A stretch of DNA of 11,421 nucleotides from CAZBWE01 sp964568985 (GTDB taxonomy: Bacteria > Planctomycetota > Phycisphaerae > Sedimentisphaerales > Anaerobacaceae): positions 1 to 11,421 of the forward strand of contig CAZMSP010000068.1 in NCBI GenBank assembly GCA_964568985.1, in the 5' to 3' direction. Position numbers and translations under genes: made by a program. The notes under the pieces are model-generated. The model saw only the letters and a program-made list of their open reading frames with translations. It was not told the DNA's origin and ran no database searches. Position 1 is the stretch's first letter; each line of letters starts with the position of its first letter. Below, one piece after another: positions 6,540 through 11,421 of this stretch.

Positions 6540-8063
6540 TTAACTCCCTTTTTCCTCAAGCCAGCTTGAAAACAATTTTTGAGCTTGCTCAGGATTACTT
6601 CGCAGGATATTGGCTATTTGTCTACGCATCACTGATGAGTCAGGGGCCTCAGCCGGTAGAAGACCAGCGGTTTGGCCACCAGCTGCAGGCAACTGCTCCG
6701 TCACAGCCGCTTTTCTCTTCGCTCTTCTGAACATTTTAAGCGCAACAAGTGCACAGATGGCCATAACCCCCAAAGAACTATGCCGGGCAATCGCTACAAA
6801 ATCAAGTCCACCAGGTTCTTCCTTGCCAATTAACGATTCCACTGGATTATTGAATCTGACATCAACCACTTTAAGGTCCTCCTCCTTTAACTTGGGCCCA
6901 AGTGCTTTTTTAATAATTTCTTCCACATCAGATATTGTCATTATTGCTGCAGCTACGGCTTCGCTTTCCGCTTGCTCTGTTTTGCTCTCATCAGTTTCAT
7001 TTCTCTTCGGTGGCGACAAGTCAACAAATGCGGCTACTGTCAGAGATTTTATTTCGCCCGGCAGTTCAACTGTTTGTTGAACAGTTTTAGGAACTGCGTA
7101 TTCAGTAACGATTGTTTCACCTTTTTTTGTGCTCCCTGGTGTAGCCACCCCACTTTCAGCGGACGCCTTGGCTGCTTCAGTCTCAGATTCACTTTTGATC
7201 TCTTCTTTCTTGGGTACCTTTTTGCCTTCGTCATAGATTTCCTTGGCAATATTGCTGCTGGTCATATCAATCTCGGCACTTACCTCTACCTTTGCCCGCC
7301 CCGGACCTAAGACAGCGGTGAGCATGCCTTCGACTTTGTCAGCTAAATTCTGCTCCACCCTTTCCCGGTAGTCAGCAACGGTCCCTGCTCCACCAGCCAT
7401 AATTTGATCCGATTCACTGGAGAGAAGATGTCCCTGACTGTCCACTACGGTTACGTTTTCACAGCTGAGTCCTTCGACACTGCTTGCCACTAAATGTGTA
7501 ATCGCCGCTATGTTCAAGGCACTCGGTCTGTAACCGGGTTTTAGCTGAAGAACTACAGAGGCACTTGTCTGCGAACTTCCAGATGTGAAAATCGTTTGCT
7601 CGGTACTGACTATATGAACTCGCGCATGACTTACACTGTCTATCATTTGTATACTCTTGGCAAGCTCATCCTGAAGGGCCCGTTTCAAATTAACGTTCTG
7701 CACAAACGGGCTGATTCCGATTTTCTCGTTATCGAATATCCCGTAGCCTTTCTGGCCACCTTCAGGCAGGCCTTCTTTTGCCATGTCCAGGCGAAGCTGC
7801 GCTATATTTTCTTTCGGAGCATAGATAGTTGTCCCTCCATTTGCTAATTTGTAAACGGTCCCTTTTTCGCTAATCTTTTCTGTAATCTTAGCTGCTTCTT
7901 CACGGTCAAGATTAGAATAAAGCAGCCCCATATCCGGTCTGCGAGCCCAATGGATAAGCAAGCCACCGGCGATAATAAATGTAAGGCCTATCGCTATTAA
8001 TAAAGCTCGCTGAACCAGGCTCACATTTTGCCAAATTGCGTTTAATTTCTGGAAAAAGTTCAT
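6540..8063 (-). CDS. fliF: Flagellar MS-ring protein FliF (507 aa)
   Basis: FliF forms the membrane-embedded MS ring on which the rotor, rod and export gate assemble. A first membrane helix is at about 19-39 (LLIAIGLTFIIAGGLLIHW) and a second at about 425-444. Between them lie the YscJ/FliF ring-building domain (about 45-215, including GYGIFDNEKIGISPFVQNVN and RVHIV) and the FliF-specific domain (about 235-405), interrupted by a charged lysine/glutamate-rich stretch at 280-315. The C-terminal tail (478-505, RRQIANILRSNPEQAQKLF then SWLEE) is the FliG-binding segment. The ATG is preceded by AAAGGG with a 4-base spacer. The gene follows fliE by 48 bases and is separated from fliG by 4. Length is slightly short of the enterobacterial form but typical elsewhere. 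Confidence 0.97.
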   Translation of the reverse strand: MNFFQKLNAIWQNVSLVQRALLIAIGLTFIIAGGLLIHWARRPDMGLLYSNLDREEAAKITEKISEKGTVYKLANGGTTIYAPKENIAQLRLDMAKEGLPEGGQKGYGIFDNEKIGISPFVQNVNLKRALQDELAKSIQMIDSVSHARVHIVSTEQTIFTSGSSQTSASVVLQLKPGYRPSALNIAAITHLVASSVEGLSCENVTVVDSQGHLLSSESDQIMAGGAGTVADYRERVEQNLADKVEGMLTAVLGPGRAKVEVSAEIDMTSSNIAKEIYDEGKKVPKKEEIKSESETEAAKASAESGVATPGSTKKGETIVTEYAVPKTVQQTVELPGEIKSLTVAAFVDLSPPKRNETDESKTEQAESEAVAAAIMTISDVEEIIKKALGPKLKEEDLKVVDVRFNNPVESLIGKEEPGGLDFVAIARHSSLGVMAICALVALKMFRRAKRKAAVTEQLPAAGGQTAGLLPAEAPDSSVMRRQIANILRSNPEQAQKLFSSWLEEKGS

Positions 8064-8111
8064 TAAGCCCTTTCGTTAATTGCCTTTTTTAATGTTTTTT
8101 TCAATAATCAA

Positions 8112-8435
8112 TTACAGAGGCATTCTCATTGTCTGTTGGTAGGCTTCGATTAATTTGTTCCTGACACCGACAAGAAGTTTGAAACTTATGTCAGCCTTAG
8201 CCATCGCTGAGACCACCGAGTTAATATCCTCATTTTTGCCGGCCAGCAGCTCTTTTATCGATGTATTTGCGGATTGTTGAAGGTCGTCAGCTTTGGACAG
8301 ATATTTCTCCACGACCTTAATGGCATCGCCGAAGTCTGATTTCTTGGCATCGGTGTTGTTTAGTTTACCTATTCCGGCGAAATCATGATAGGCCTTTGGC
8401 TGTATCGATGTTATATTAGGATTTAAATTAACCAT
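8112..8435 (-). CDS. fliE: Flagellar hook-basal body complex protein FliE (107 aa)
   Basis: FliE links the MS ring/export gate to the proximal rod and is exported early. The C-terminus carries the family signature, with KADISFKLLVGVRNKLIEAY followed by QQTMRMPL (compare sF-x-LL-x-x-RNKL-x-x-AYQ). I chose the ATG at 8435 because GAGG lies 9 bases upstream just after the flgC stop, and the resulting 107 residues match the family length. A further upstream ATG at 8465 would add 10 residues, overlap flgC and lack a ribosome-binding site. Seven adenines separate the ribosome-binding site from the ATG. Confidence 0.92.
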   Translation of the reverse strand: MVNLNPNITSIQPKAYHDFAGIGKLNNTDAKKSDFGDAIKVVEKYLSKADDLQQSANTSIKELLAGKNEDINSVVSAMAKADISFKLLVGVRNKLIEAYQQTMRMPL

Positions 8436-8444
8436 TTTTTTTGA

Positions 8445-8448
8445 CCTC
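8445..8448 (-). promoter_or_regulatory. Ribosome-binding site deciding the fliE start
   Basis: GAGG on the minus strand lies immediately after the flgC stop codon, 9 bases before the ATG at 8435. It supports the shorter fliE start over the ATG at 8465. Confidence 0.6.
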
Positions 8449-8853
8449 TTATCTGAGAAGTTCAAGTGTGGTTTCTACCATCCGCTGGTAACGTTTCAAA
8501 ACAGCGGCATTAGCCTGATATACTCGTGTTGCAATAGTCAAATTCATCATCTCGATAGGCAAGTTTACATTGGGCATCATCACATATCCCTGTTCATCCG
8601 CATTAGGATGGCCAGGTTTCAAAACCTGTTGAAAATCACTCATATCAGCTGCTATCTCCTCCAAGTTGACACCGCCGATACCTTCTCCATCTGTCTTAAA
8701 CACCGCCTCGAGTCTGCGGTAAGGCTCACCCTTGCCGTTATCCGTTGTTTGGGCGTTGGCTACATTTGACGAAATTAGCTTTATATTTTTCTCCTGTGCT
8801 CGCAGCCCCGAGATTGCTATATCTATAGGGCCAAAGGTATTGTTAACTTCCAT
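8449..8853 (-). CDS. flgC: Flagellar proximal rod protein FlgC (134 aa)
   Basis: FlgC is an exported subunit of the proximal rod. The N-terminus has AISGLRAQEKNIKLISSNVANAQT, the rod/hook family motif. The C-terminal half is nearly a textbook FlgC: GHPNADEQGYVMMPNVNLPIE (80-100), then IATRVYQANAAVLKRYQRM, the heptad helix that packs against its partner in the rod. Length is normal. It lies 62 bases after flgB, with AAAGGG about 10 bases before the ATG. That short spacer shows no second promoter. Confidence 0.96.
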   Translation of the reverse strand: MEVNNTFGPIDIAISGLRAQEKNIKLISSNVANAQTTDNGKGEPYRRLEAVFKTDGEGIGGVNLEEIAADMSDFQQVLKPGHPNADEQGYVMMPNVNLPIEMMNLTIATRVYQANAAVLKRYQRMVETTLELLR

Positions 8854-8915
8854 CTGGACTTAGCCCTTTCCCTGCTAATCGATTATTTCTCTCAATTTTT
8901 TCATATTATCAGTTG

Positions 8916-9275
8916 TCACCTTACGTTCATTGCCGCTTCTATTTGTTTGTATTTCTTATAAAGCAGCCGGATATATGTCTTGTGGCGAAGAGTATTTTTC
9001 ACCATCTCACCTACTTCGGCTTCGAGATTAACGTCATTGCCGTTTGATTTTACTGGTGTTTGTTTAGGCTGATAAATCTGCGATTCGATATCGCTGAGGT
9101 CAACATCTCCATGTGAATCCAACGCCTTGGCAAGTAGTTCTTCGAACTTGACATCAATCCTGCGGTATCCCGGCGTCTCAAGATTAGCAACATTATTGGC
9201 GATTGCCTTCTGGCGAAGGCTTTCAGCCTTTATGCCTGCTTCGAGAAAGTCTACTATGTTGCTTATCTGGGACAT
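8916..9275 (-). CDS. flgB: Flagellar proximal rod protein FlgB (119 aa), first gene of the operon
   Basis: FlgB is a proximal rod subunit exported with FlgC and FliE. It carries the flagellar rod motif AIANNVANLETPGYRR (about 24-39) and the conserved GNDVNLEAEVGEM (79-91) followed by a C-terminal helix. I chose the ATG at 9275 because GGAG lies 6 bases upstream and the protein then begins MSQISNIVDFLEAG, as FlgB proteins normally do. Two in-frame ATGs further upstream (9287 and 9314) would add an unusual MGNCFARPSMEPK extension and have no good ribosome-binding site. The predicted sigma-54 transcription start near 9391 leaves a leader of about 115 bases. Confidence 0.94.
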   Translation of the reverse strand: MSQISNIVDFLEAGIKAESLRQKAIANNVANLETPGYRRIDVKFEELLAKALDSHGDVDLSDIESQIYQPKQTPVKSNGNDVNLEAEVGEMVKNTLRHKTYIRLLYKKYKQIEAAMNVR

Positions 9276-9281
9276 CTTCGG

Positions 9282-9285
9282 CTCC
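9282..9285 (-). promoter_or_regulatory. Ribosome-binding site deciding the flgB start
   Basis: GGAG on the minus strand with a 6-base spacer to the ATG at 9275. It supports the 119-residue FlgB over the longer alternatives. Confidence 0.65.
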
Positions 9286-9355
9286 ATACTTGGCCGAGCA
9301 AAACAGTTTCCCATCTTGTGAATACGACTTCATCAACCACTTGTCAGGGCGGAGC

Positions 9356-9372
9356 CTGCCGGAGCACGGCAG
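9356..9372 (-). repeat. Hairpin in the flgB leader (GC-rich island)
   Basis: CTGCCG and CGGCAG pair around a 5-base loop (6-bp stem). A competing 4-bp stem is CAGG at 9345-9348 with CCTG at 9355-9358. The adjacent GTCCTA is repeated directly at 9372-9377 and 9381-9386. The island lies inside the predicted 5' leader of the flgB transcript and is much richer in G and C than its surroundings. It might be a leader structure or a dispersed extragenic repeat. Confidence 0.45.
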
Positions 9373-9401
9373 TCCTACCGGTCCTATTCAATAAAGAAAA
9401 T

Positions 9402-9417
9402 AGCAATTATCGTGCCA
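9402..9417 (-). promoter_or_regulatory. Sigma-54 (RpoN) promoter of the flgB operon
   Basis: Read on the minus strand this is TGGCACGATAATTGCT, matching the consensus TGGCACG-N4-TTGCW at every fixed position, with 10 bases between the GG and GC pairs. The predicted transcription start is near 9391, about 115 bases before the flgB ATG. Transcription would need an ATP-dependent enhancer-binding activator, as is common for class II flagellar genes. Confidence 0.85.
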
Positions 9418-9454
9418 AATAGTCAAATCTATGCTTTTTCAATTTAATAAGGGA

Positions 9455-9474
9455 CTGTTTTGCCCCAAAAACAG
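9455..9474. promoter_or_regulatory. Candidate operator: 7-bp dyad CTGTTTT-N6-AAAACAG
   Basis: A perfect 7-bp inverted repeat with a 6-base centre, lying about 64-83 bases upstream of the predicted flgB transcription start. Position and size suit a regulator or activator binding site. No T-run follows on either strand that would make it a terminator. Its binding protein, if any, is unknown. Confidence 0.4.
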
Positions 9475-9507
9475 AGCAAAACGCAAATAACTACCTAATT
9501 CGAACAG

Positions 9508-9550
9508 TAACACCGGGCTGCGGCGGCCTTCCTCCGACGGGGCGGTGTTA
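9508..9550. repeat. GC-rich island bounded by an 8-bp inverted repeat
   Basis: TAACACCG at 9508-9515 pairs perfectly with CGGTGTTA at 9543-9550 around a 27-base GC-rich centre. The composition stands out from the AT-rich flanks. There is no T-run after it, so it is not an obvious terminator. It could be a dispersed extragenic repeat or a structured element between the two promoters. Confidence 0.5.
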
Positions 9551-9633
9551 GGATTCTATACATAGCAGCGCCTTTGTATATCTTTCACTTTCAGGTGGTT
9601 GATTCAGCTTGCCCAAACTAATCCGGAAAATTT

Positions 9634-9678
9634 TTCCTGAATGCAGGAATATTTCGCCGCAGTTGCGGCCGGCAGCAA
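9634..9678. promoter_or_regulatory. Cluster of dyads upstream of fliK, possible activator sites
   Basis: TTCCTG-AATG-CAGGAA (9634-9649), GCCGCA-GT-TGCGGC (9656-9669) and the near-palindrome TTGCGGCCGGCAGCAA (9663-9678, 14 of 16 bases symmetric) are packed into 45 bases. Their centres fall about 120-155 bases before the predicted fliK transcription start, the usual distance for sigma-54 enhancer sites. The role is inferred from position only. Confidence 0.35.
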
Positions 9679-9767
9679 AATTTTTTCAGTCAACCACTAT
9701 TATTTGGTGTTTGTAACTGCTTTGCTAACAAGGCCTTACGGTTTATTAGATAGCTGCCTCCCAATGC

Positions 9768-9783
9768 TGGCACAGCAATTGCA
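9768..9783 (+). promoter_or_regulatory. Sigma-54 (RpoN) promoter of fliK
   Basis: TGGCAC-AGCAA-TTGCA, with the GG and GC pairs exactly 10 bases apart and a pyrimidine before the TGG, matches the -24/-12 consensus. With the GC at -13/-12 the transcription start is predicted near 9794, only about 4 bases before the fliK ATG. Confidence 0.85.
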
Positions 9784-9797
9784 AAAATAACTGCTAT

Positions 9798-11342
9798 ATG
9801 GATATTGGTTTGCCAACTATAGTTTCAGGTGTTTTAGAACACCAGGGGGACAGTTGTGTAACTTCATCGAAGCACGCAGCAACAGAAAGTGTGGTGAAAT
9901 TTGATTCCGTGTTAGACGGAAACAAATCTGATAATAATGGTACAAAGGCAACAACGACCGATAAAAATACGTATAATACCCAAAAAAGTTCTGTCAACGA
10001 TCAGCTACAAGAGTCTTATCACGCAAATTGCGGGGAGACAGCAGACGCAGCCGAGCGTACTACTGCCCAAAACAAAAAATCCAAAAAGCAAAAAGGTTCC
10101 TCGATAGGATCCGTCCAGCCTGAAGCAACACAAGTTTGGTCAGCTAAGAATAAGCAGACGGAAGAATGTTGCAAAAAGCTATCTGTGATTCCTAAGTCGA
10201 AGGACAGCTCTGACCTCGCCCAGGCGCCTGCGGAATTAAAAGCTTCCAACGCCAAGTGTACCGCTAATTTATCCACAGTTTCCGCAAAGCCGCTTATTGC
10301 TAACGGCCAGATTGAAAAAGGCAAAAACTGTAATCAGGCACCAGTATCAAATAAGACGGTTATCATCGGTAGTGATAAAGAAGCTACGGATGGTGAAAAA
10401 TCAGCAATGACGGACAAACAAGCCGTCTCCGGCAATCAAAAAACACCTACGAATGCCGGCTTACATGCAAATAACAATAAATCCATCGACGATGTTGGGC
10501 TGAGCAAATCTGCACAGCTTGCCAAGACACCGACCGACAACAAAACCGCTGCCGACCAACAGGCTGTTTTAGGTACATCAGCACCTTCAGAATCTTCAAG
10601 TAACAGTGGCAAATCCCATGCTGCCTACAATATCCTAAATGGTTCCATCCTCAAAAAGTTAAATTCCGAACAAATTATATCTACTGATAGCGGGACAAAA
10701 AACAAAGGTAACTCATCCACAACCAGCAGCAATTTCGAAGATAATTCTCCCAAGACTTTCAAACAGATGTTCTCTTCCAACAGTGCTCAAAGCCCTGTTC
10801 CACAGGAATCCTCGGCTACTGCTTCGGCTTCAAAGGTGGCGAGTACTGCTTTACCCAGCGAGGTATCCACAAGCATTAGCAAACAAATCCAGGAATCTAT
10901 CCACAGTTCTTTGAGGCAGGGCAAACAGCAAATTACTATTCGCCTTAACCCTCCGGAACTTGGAAAGGTTTCTATACAATTTCGTGAGCAGGATGGACAA
11001 ATTATTGGATTGCTGGAAGTCAGCAGAGCACAAACCAGAGTTGAAATTCAGCAGGCGTTACCGCAGATAATTCAAAATCTTGCAGAGAGCGGTGTTCAAG
11101 TAAAACGGCTTGAAGTTCTGCTGACAAACCAGCAAGAGCAGCAGGGCTTTAAGAATCAGCCGTCAGCCACCGGTGCGGACGGCTGGTCTGGACAGGGGCA
11201 AGCTGGAGCGAATTCCGACCCGCAGGGAAACAATCCCAGTTGGGTTGAGACTAATGAATGGTTGACTAACAGCCAGAGTTACACCAGCTTCATCGAACCA
11301 GGAGTACAAATTACTGGTGACTCTATAAACATGCTGGCATAG
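9798..11342 (+). CDS. fliK: Flagellar hook-length control protein FliK (514 aa)
   Basis: FliK is exported during hook assembly, measures hook length and switches the export gate from rod/hook to filament substrates. Residues 1 to about 350 are low-complexity, rich in serine, lysine, asparagine, threonine and alanine, as expected for the extended ruler part. The C-terminal hook domain spans about 355-450 with the signature LNPPELGKVSIQF (383-395), followed by VEIQQALPQIIQNLAESGVQ; a glutamine/glycine-rich tail ends the protein. The ATG at 9798 is the first start in the frame after an in-frame stop at 9747-9749. No ribosome-binding site precedes it, which fits a nearly leaderless transcript from the promoter at 9768-9783. 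It is divergent from the rest of the cluster. Confidence 0.93.
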   Translation: MDIGLPTIVSGVLEHQGDSCVTSSKHAATESVVKFDSVLDGNKSDNNGTKATTTDKNTYNTQKSSVNDQLQESYHANCGETADAAERTTAQNKKSKKQKGSSIGSVQPEATQVWSAKNKQTEECCKKLSVIPKSKDSSDLAQAPAELKASNAKCTANLSTVSAKPLIANGQIEKGKNCNQAPVSNKTVIIGSDKEATDGEKSAMTDKQAVSGNQKTPTNAGLHANNNKSIDDVGLSKSAQLAKTPTDNKTAADQQAVLGTSAPSESSSNSGKSHAAYNILNGSILKKLNSEQIISTDSGTKNKGNSSTTSSNFEDNSPKTFKQMFSSNSAQSPVPQESSATASASKVASTALPSEVSTSISKQIQESIHSSLRQGKQQITIRLNPPELGKVSIQFREQDGQIIGLLEVSRAQTRVEIQQALPQIIQNLAESGVQVKRLEVLLTNQQEQQGFKNQPSATGADGWSGQGQAGANSDPQGNNPSWVETNEWLTNSQSYTSFIEPGVQITGDSINMLA

Positions 11343-11346
11343 GAGG
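11341..11346 (+). promoter_or_regulatory. Strong ribosome-binding site overlapping the fliK stop
   Basis: AGGAGG overlaps the last two bases of the fliK TAG. It is a full consensus Shine-Dalgarno sequence and indicates a downstream gene translated right after fliK. The nearest in-frame possible start is CTG at 11352, 5 bases away. Confidence 0.7.
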
Positions 11347-11351
11347 TTTCA

Positions 11352-11421
11352 CTGGATAGTAGTGCTGAAACAATAAAAATCGCTGACCAACACTACATGG
11401 ACGGAGATGTTCAGCAGGCTG
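11352..11421 (+). CDS. Unidentified protein, N-terminal fragment (runs off the right edge)
   Basis: After the AGGAGG at 11341-11346, only one of the three frames stays open to the window edge. In it the codons from CTG at 11352 read (M)DSSAETIKIADQHYMDGD and continue. No ATG, GTG or TTG lies at normal spacing; the first ATG in the frame is at 11397 with no ribosome-binding site. A CTG start is therefore the best fit, though uncommon. The frame is the same as that of fliK. FlgD often follows fliK in flagellar clusters, but these 23 residues do not let me identify it; the ADQHYMDGDVQQA stretch looks helical and somewhat TPR-like. Existence of a gene is likely; its start and identity are uncertain. 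Confidence 0.45.
   Translation, partial: MDSSAETIKIADQHYMDGDVQQA

Larger units (their letters stand above)
9276..9797. other. Divergent flgB/fliK intergenic control region
   Basis: About 520 bases without a gene, mostly AT-rich, between the start codons of the two divergent units. It holds the sigma-54 element for flgB (9402-9417), the sigma-54 element for fliK (9768-9783), two GC-rich hairpin islands (about 9345-9386 and 9508-9550), and short dyads at 9455-9474, 9634-9649, 9656-9669 and 9663-9678. The 8-base word TCAACCAC occurs at 9333-9340 and 9690-9697 and inverted at 9595-9602. I see no convincing small gene here. Confidence 0.8.

Noticed and set aside
8064..8111. Possible terminator or promoter between fliE and fliF
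   Set aside because: The spacer is A/T-rich on both strands but has no stem and no sigma-54 or sigma-28 element that I can see.
8436..8465. Longer FliE starting at 8465
   Set aside because: It would overlap flgC by 17 bases without a ribosome-binding site; the ATG at 8435 has GAGG and gives the usual length.
8874..8903. Nine-codon reading frame (MKKLREIID) between flgB and flgC on the minus strand
   Set aside because: No ribosome-binding site precedes it and so short a frame is expected by chance.
9276..9314. Longer FlgB starting at 9314 (or 9287)
   Set aside because: Neither upstream ATG has a ribosome-binding site, and the extension is unlike FlgB N-termini, whereas the ATG at 9275 has GGAG at 6 bases.
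9455..9474. Terminator interpretation of the CTGTTTT dyad
   Set aside because: The stem is AT-rich and no T-run follows it on either strand; no gene ends nearby.
11340..11421. Readthrough of the fliK TAG to make a longer FliK
   Set aside because: The same-frame open sequence is better explained by a new gene, because a full AGGAGG overlaps the stop and FliK already has a complete hook domain and tail.

Overview
This window is one block of a flagellar gene cluster. A long run of genes on the minus strand, read from right to left, encodes flgB, flgC, fliE, fliF, fliG, fliH, fliI, fliJ, a motE/ylxF-like gene, motA, two consecutive motB-like genes, and the start of an unidentified gene at the left edge. 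On the other side of a roughly 520-base intergenic region, fliK is transcribed in the opposite direction (plus strand). It is followed by the beginning of another plus-strand gene that runs off the right edge.

The minus-strand genes are tightly packed: gaps range from about 60 bases down to 3 or 4, with overlapping stop/start codons at fliI/fliJ, motA/motB1 and motB1/motB2. They probably form one operon. The products build the motor from the inside out. FliF (MS ring) and FliG (rotor/switch) form the base; FliE, FlgB and FlgC make the MS-ring/rod junction and proximal rod; FliH, FliI and FliJ are the export ATPase complex; MotA and the MotB proteins form the stator. FliK measures hook length and switches export specificity. 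From memory, the order flgB-flgC-fliE-fliF-fliG-fliH-fliI-fliJ-ylxF matches the Bacillus subtilis fla/che operon. Here stator genes follow the ylxF-like gene where fliK would stand, and fliK lies divergently.

The intergenic region is the most informative non-coding part. It holds two textbook sigma-54 (RpoN) -24/-12 elements in divergent orientation, one facing flgB and one facing fliK. The fliK element lies so close to the ATG that the predicted transcript has only about 4 leader bases. Between and around the promoters are several dyads that could be activator sites, and two GC-rich hairpin islands in otherwise AT-rich DNA.

The organism appears to be a bacterium with sigma-54-controlled flagella and moderate G+C content (judged by eye, not calculated). 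A Planctomycetota/Phycisphaerae-like source is my guess from overall gene style and the doubled motB, but nothing in the window proves it. I see no mobile element, CRISPR array, tRNA or rRNA.
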